Positions 60,293-64,000 of a stretch of 64,000 nt of DNA are shown here, piece after piece. The stretch spans positions 54,834-118,833 of the forward strand of contig SVKD01000007.1 in NCBI GenBank assembly GCA_015068645.1, read 5' to 3'. How positions within the stretch are numbered: the first letter of the stretch is position 1; each line of letters begins with the position of its first letter. A model generated the notes under the pieces. That model was not told the origin of the DNA, searched no databases, and was given only the letters and a program-made list of their open reading frames with translations. The stretch is from Oscillospiraceae bacterium (GTDB lineage Bacteria > Bacillota > Clostridia > UMGS1840). The translations under genes and the position numbers were made by a program.

Positions 60293-61210
60293 TTATCTGT
60301 TGATCAATACGGTACGGGTAGCTGCATTCCAGTTTACATTACAATTCATTGCTTCTGCAACTGCACGTAAGGGCAGATAGGTTCTTCCGCCAACGATTAC
60401 CGGAGGTACATCGATAAATACGGGATTACCGTTTTTATAGGTCAAAGTATTGCCGATCTGATATTCCAAATAATTGGAGCCGTCTGCAGAAACCAAGGTC
60501 ACCACCTGTTCAGCTGCATTCCAATCTACATAATAGTTCATATATTCTGCAACCGCACGGATCGGAACTAAGGTTCTGCCTTCGACAATCATAGGAGAGG
60601 TATCAGGAAGAATACGCTGACCATTAATATTGATTTTGATTTCACCCAAATCATAAGACATCCAAGCTAACATTGCCGCAAAATCCTGGAAGTGATTAGA
60701 AACGTAATCTCTTTCATAGTTGAAGAGGTACACTTTTCCGTTGCGTGCCGTAATATAGGTGGTCAGATAGAAGGAAGTATCATAGTAGCCGGAAGCTTTA
60801 GCAGTATAAGATTTTTCATATCTGTAGTAGGTAACGTTATTGATGGTTTCATATCTGGAGAGAACAGAGTCAGTGACAACGGTTACATATATACCGCCGT
60901 TATCTTCTGATAAGTCGTTTGCCAGGGCAGTGTTGGAATATAAATCGTCACACAGTGCCTTGAGCTCTGCTTCGGTGGTTAATTCCATAGACCATGCCCA
61001 GTCTGCATCAAAAGCTTCAATGGAAATGTGTTCCCTGGAGTTTGTTTTGTGGGCGAAACCGGTTCTGTTGCCGTAGGACTGGTCGATCCAGTCGCTGGAA
61101 ACATCATAACTGATTCCGTATTCTGCATTTTCTACCCACTGCGCACTTACACCGGTGCAGAGACTGAGCATCAGAATCAGTGTTAACAGTAAGCTTGTGA
61201 GTTTTTTCAT
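60293..61210 (-). CDS. Secreted protein with C-terminal copper-amine-oxidase stalk domains
   Basis: 305 residues. Signal peptide (LTSLLLTLILMLSLCTGVSA), an unassigned N-terminal domain (~22-185; GISYDVSSDWIDQSYGNRTGFAHK to YERDYVSNHFQDFAAMLAWMSYDLG), then two stalk repeats (INGQRILPDTSPMIVEGRTLVPIRAVAEYM and VPPVIVGGRTYLPLRAVAEAMN). The family name does not imply copper or amine oxidase activity; the fold is a wall-surface scaffold in Firmicutes. AGGAGG precedes the ATG. Confidence 0.87.
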   Translation of the reverse strand: MKKLTSLLLTLILMLSLCTGVSAQWVENAEYGISYDVSSDWIDQSYGNRTGFAHKTNSREHISIEAFDADWAWSMELTTEAELKALCDDLYSNTALANDLSEDNGGIYVTVVTDSVLSRYETINNVTYYRYEKSYTAKASGYYDTSFYLTTYITARNGKVYLFNYERDYVSNHFQDFAAMLAWMSYDLGEIKININGQRILPDTSPMIVEGRTLVPIRAVAEYMNYYVDWNAAEQVVTLVSADGSNYLEYQIGNTLTYKNGNPVFIDVPPVIVGGRTYLPLRAVAEAMNCNVNWNAATRTVLINR

Positions 61211-61269
61211 TTTAGTTTCCTCCTAAATGAATATTTTGAATTTTTTTTGCTGAGTATTTTTGCGGAAGC

Positions 61270-62541
61270 TTATTTAATTTTTCTTGCTTCTGTGTAGAAT
61301 CGTTTATCGCAGGCATCTCCCATTGAGAAAGTTTTTCGGGGGAGGGCACCGTCTAGAATAACCGATTTATAAAGGTCGGCTTTATCCATGGCATCTAAGA
61401 TAATACCGAAATTAGATTCGTTTTCACAAAGATTTTTTACAACATCCTCGCCATGAATATAGTCAATTTCGCCACCTTTTGTTTTCACGAATTCATCCAA
61501 CATTTTTTGTACGGTTGCCACGGTTAAATATTCTTTGGAATTGGTGATGGTCACTTTTTTGGTTCCTGCTTTGGTGACCAGCAGGAAAGACTGACCTTTT
61601 GCATCATCCTCGTAGCTTACGGTATAATTAGCTTCCAGCAGTGCCAAAAAGTCTTTTGCTTTGGCATCAAAGATTACACGGTGGATTGCTTCAAACACCA
61701 AAGACTTATCGTGCAGGTTTACCAGTTCGCAAAGTGCGTATCTTGCAGGAGAATTCTTTGCCGCTTCCTCGCCGATTTCTTTCTTTAAGTTTTCGTAGTT
61801 GGTTTTTGCAGTGGCAAGGGAATGATTTCCGTCTCCCATAGCATATACTAAGGGGGATTCTTCGTTTACGCCGTATTTTTCGTTAAAAAGGGGCAAATCC
61901 GCGAGTTTTGCCAGTTTTTCGTCCAATTCATCAGCTGCAGCAGTTGAAAGCTTGTAGCCTGCAATTTTGCCGGAATTCTGCATTAGCTCGAAATCATACA
62001 CTTTTTTAAACTCTTCGGTACGGCTTTCCAAAGATTCAACAATGTCACAGCTTGCATCGTCAATTAACAACATAATGTGAGGAAGTTCGATGGGAGCATC
62101 TTTTCTTACCTTTAATCTGGGAGGGATACGGGATACAACGGTGCCTTCGGTAGCTCGCACTTTGGTTTTGGAACCAACCGAATAATCATACTCTTCCAAA
62201 TCCACACAGCCCACAATACCCAAACGTTTCACGCCGTTTCTTAAGGTTCTTTCCACGAAAATATAGGCATCTTTGTGTTCGGTGAACACGTCTTCTGCCA
62301 TATAGTTGTCCATGGTTTCATTGGTTTTTCTGATACGTTCATCAATATCTGCATCATTTAAGTAAATTTCGGGGACAGTAAGACGTAAGGTAGAATAAGC
62401 ACCTTTGGTTATTTGTTCCACTTCTTTCCAATATTCCGGCTCAGAAGTGTATTGGTCACAAGCTACCACGCTCCATTGTTGCATTTTTTCAGGGTTATCT
62501 GAAAATTTGGGTAATAAAATATCACAACGACGAAATGCCAA
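61270..62541 (-). CDS. DUF1015 family protein (possible serine kinase-like fold)
   Basis: About 424 residues. FRRCDILLPK, VVACDQYTSEPEYW, ATEGTVVSRIPPR and AMGDGNHSLATAK are signature DUF1015 stretches; some family members are ADP-dependent or free-serine kinases, so a kinase-like role is possible but unproven. TTG 62541 is chosen because AAAGG lies nine bases before it; TTG 62550 is too close to that site. Single-gene unit. Confidence 0.87.
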   Translation of the reverse strand: MAFRRCDILLPKFSDNPEKMQQWSVVACDQYTSEPEYWKEVEQITKGAYSTLRLTVPEIYLNDADIDERIRKTNETMDNYMAEDVFTEHKDAYIFVERTLRNGVKRLGIVGCVDLEEYDYSVGSKTKVRATEGTVVSRIPPRLKVRKDAPIELPHIMLLIDDASCDIVESLESRTEEFKKVYDFELMQNSGKIAGYKLSTAAADELDEKLAKLADLPLFNEKYGVNEESPLVYAMGDGNHSLATAKTNYENLKKEIGEEAAKNSPARYALCELVNLHDKSLVFEAIHRVIFDAKAKDFLALLEANYTVSYEDDAKGQSFLLVTKAGTKKVTITNSKEYLTVATVQKMLDEFVKTKGGEIDYIHGEDVVKNLCENESNFGIILDAMDKADLYKSVILDGALPRKTFSMGDACDKRFYTEARKIK

Positions 62542-62575
62542 TTTTGTCAATCCTTTCTGATGGGGTATTAACCTT

Positions 62576-62605
62576 ATTTTACCATAAAAATTTGTGAAAT
62601 GTCAA
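62576..62605 (-). promoter_or_regulatory. Sigma-A promoter of DUF1015 gene
   Basis: On the minus strand TTGACA (62600-62605), 18 bp, TAAAAT (62576-62581). Confidence 0.75.
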
Positions 62606-62626
62606 TACTTTTCCCAAAAAGGAAAG

Positions 62627-62667
62627 AAAAAAGGCAACCCTAATTTTTCAAGGGTTGCCTTTTTCTG
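62627..62667 (-). terminator. Terminator of the repeat-protein gene
   Basis: AAAAAGGCAACCCT and AGGGTTGCCTTTTT around a nine-base loop. Confidence 0.9.
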
Positions 62668-62693
62668 TCCATTTTCTTAGAAACTCCTATTGA

Positions 62694-64000
62694 TTAGAAT
62701 AAGGGAACTAAGTTTGCATTCAGTAACATTGCTTTTACAGTACCGGTAGAAGCGGTCGGTAAGGATACGGAATATCCCTGAGCAGTACCTACTTCCTGTG
62801 CGGTAGTGTCGATGGGTACTAAGTTAACCTGTACTAATTGGTTACCTACATATTCTGCAACGAACAAGGTTACGATTCCGTCTTTAGCGTCAGCTGCTTT
62901 CTTGTAGGTTACAGTAGCGGTATCACCGTTTAATGCAAAGCCGGTGAAACCGTCTAAGAGGATTGCTTCATACTGTGCAGTATAGGTAGCATCACCGGTT
63001 ACTGCAGCGATTTCTTTATCCCAACCAGCGAAGGTGTAGGTATACTGAGCATCAGCTGCTTTATCGGTAGTGCCTTTGTAAGAAGGAGTAGCACCGTAAG
63101 CATAGGTTTCGGTGGTGGTTACGCCATCAACGTTCCAGGTAACGGTGTATTCGTTTACAACTTTGTTATACTGTGCAGTATAGGTAGCATTACCGGTTAC
63201 TGCAGCGATTTCTTTATCCCAACCAGCGAAGGTATAGGTGTACTGAGCATCAGCTGCTTTATCGGTAGCACCTTTGAAGGAAGGAGTAGCACCGTATTCG
63301 TAGGTTTCGGTGGTGGTTTTACCATCAACGTTCCAGGTAACGGTGTATTCGTTTACAGCTTTGTTATACTGTGCAGTATAGGTAGCATTACCGGTTACTG
63401 CAGCGAGTTCTTTATCCCAACCAGCGAAGGTATAGGTGTACTGAGTATCAGCTGCTTTGTCGGTAGCACCTTTGAAGGAAGGAGTAGCACCGTATTCGTA
63501 GGTTTCGGTGGTGGTTTTACCATCAACGTTCCAGGTAACGGTGTATTCGTTTACAGCTTTGTTATACTGTGCAGTATAGGTAGCATTACCGGTTACTGCA
63601 GCGATTTCTTTATCCCAACCAGCGAAGGTGTAGGTATACTGAGCATCAGCTGCTTTGTCGGTAGTGCCTTTGAAGGAAGGAGTAGCACCGTATTTGTAGG
63701 TTTCGGTGGTGGTTTTACCATCAACGTTCCAGGTAACGGTGTATTCGTTTACAGTTTTGTCATACTTTGCAGTATAGGTAGCATCACCGGTTACTGCAGC
63801 GAGTTCTTTATCCCAACCAGCGAAGGTATAGGTGTACTGAGCATCAGCTGCTTTATCGGTAGCACCTTTGAAGGAAGGAGTAGCACCGTATTCGTAGGTT
63901 TCGGTGGTGGTTTTACCATCAACGTTCCAGGTAACGGTGTATTCGTTTACAGCTTTGTTATACTGTGCAGTATAGGTAGCATTACCGGTTACTGCAGCGA
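62694..64000 (-). CDS. Large surface repeat protein, C-terminal part (5' end outside window)
   Basis: The minus-strand frame is open from the right edge to TAA at 62694. It consists of 66-residue repeats with the pattern NEYTVTWNVDGKTTTET, YGATPSFKGATDKAADAQY, TYTFAGWDKEIAAVTGNATY, TAQYN. These match the InlB B-repeat/Listeria-Bacteroides repeat (beta-grasp) group. A final ~90-residue domain ends ...KAMLLNANLVPLF. It has no LPXTG or SLH at this end, so its anchor must lie in the missing part. Likely a long extracellular stalk or adhesin. Confidence 0.85.
   Translation of the reverse strand, partial: AAVTGNATYTAQYNKAVNEYTVTWNVDGKTTTETYEYGATPSFKGATDKAADAQYTYTFAGWDKELAAVTGDATYTAKYDKTVNEYTVTWNVDGKTTTETYKYGATPSFKGTTDKAADAQYTYTFAGWDKEIAAVTGNATYTAQYNKAVNEYTVTWNVDGKTTTETYEYGATPSFKGATDKAADTQYTYTFAGWDKELAAVTGNATYTAQYNKAVNEYTVTWNVDGKTTTETYEYGATPSFKGATDKAADAQYTYTFAGWDKEIAAVTGNATYTAQYNKVVNEYTVTWNVDGVTTTETYAYGATPSYKGTTDKAADAQYTYTFAGWDKEIAAVTGDATYTAQYEAILLDGFTGFALNGDTATVTYKKAADAKDGIVTLFVAEYVGNQLVQVNLVPIDTTAQEVGTAQGYSVSLPTASTGTVKAMLLNANLVPLF
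62973..64000 (-). repeat. Tandem coding repeat, 198-bp period
   Basis: The landmark CTGTGCAGTA (once CTTTGCAGTA) recurs at 62973, 63171, 63369, 63567, 63765 and 63963, exactly 198 bp apart. Neighbouring units are nearly identical at DNA level, so the array is recent or being homogenised. Confidence 0.95.

Noticed and set aside
62973..64000. Possible CRISPR array because of regular repeats
   Set aside because: The period is 198 bp with no short repeats or unique spacers, and the minus-strand frame stays open through all units.

Overview
The window looks like the chromosome of a low-GC, Gram-positive, spore-forming member of the Clostridia. Supporting signs are AGGAGG-type ribosome binding sites, many perfect sigma-A promoters (TTGACA-17-TATAAT), sporulation genes (sigK, spoVS, a PdaA-type deacetylase, a SleB-like hydrolase), a T-box and a c-di-GMP-I riboswitch, SRP RNA directly upstream of dnaX, and a cell surface rich in SLH and copper-amine-oxidase-type stalk domains. 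I cannot name a genus. No rRNA and no CRISPR array was seen; there is one tRNA.

Layout. 1-2900: c-di-GMP module, with a GGDEF protein cut by the window edge and then a riboswitch-controlled EAL phosphodiesterase. 2972-5122: hemolysin III-type membrane protein, zinc-ribbon membrane protein, and a small divergent XRE repressor cassette between two identical terminators. 5176-9438: T-box-controlled trpB, sfsA, sigK, acyltransferase. 9551-10095: repeats made from the end of a tRNA-Leu gene, then the tRNA. 10194-13677: clpX, clpP and tig, the last with a histone-like tail. 13987-26374: PLP enzyme, PdaA-type deacetylase, PrsA-like foldase and a tight rightward run (AI-2E transporter, queG-like, pcrA, rqcH, yifB, decarboxylase-like). 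26424-34351: Mrp ATPase, stalk/SleB protein, hydrolase, YdcF, SulP, frr, solute-binding lipoprotein, HPr-like protein, two small conserved genes. 34413-39398: SRP RNA, dnaX, ybaB, recR, dnaD-like, dnaI-like. 39495-43642: large S-layer protein, VanW lipoprotein, spoVS.

43895-52443 is the accessory region. An IscU-like gene and a GGGtGRT-family gene form an operon. The last ~65 bp of the GGGtGRT gene occur three times (45539-45603, 47370-47434, 52154-52219). Between the second and third copies lies a ~4.7 kb element holding a tyrosine integrase, a self-standing structured RNA gene with its own perfect promoter, a secreted stalk-domain protein and an orphan DExH helicase, with TTGTCCACA arm-like repeats at both ends. 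Between the first and second copies lies an older, decaying segment with another stalk protein and broken genes. The simplest reading is an integrase that uses the 3' end of the GGGtGRT gene as its attachment site, with accretion of elements there. This element and its RNA are the best candidates here for something undescribed.

52581-64000: secreted and surface proteins (lipoproteins, SLH proteins, one with a C-type-lectin domain, an SGNH hydrolase with duplicated binding modules, a stalk-domain protein), a DUF1015 protein, and the 3' end of a long repeat protein with 66-residue repeats that runs off the right edge.
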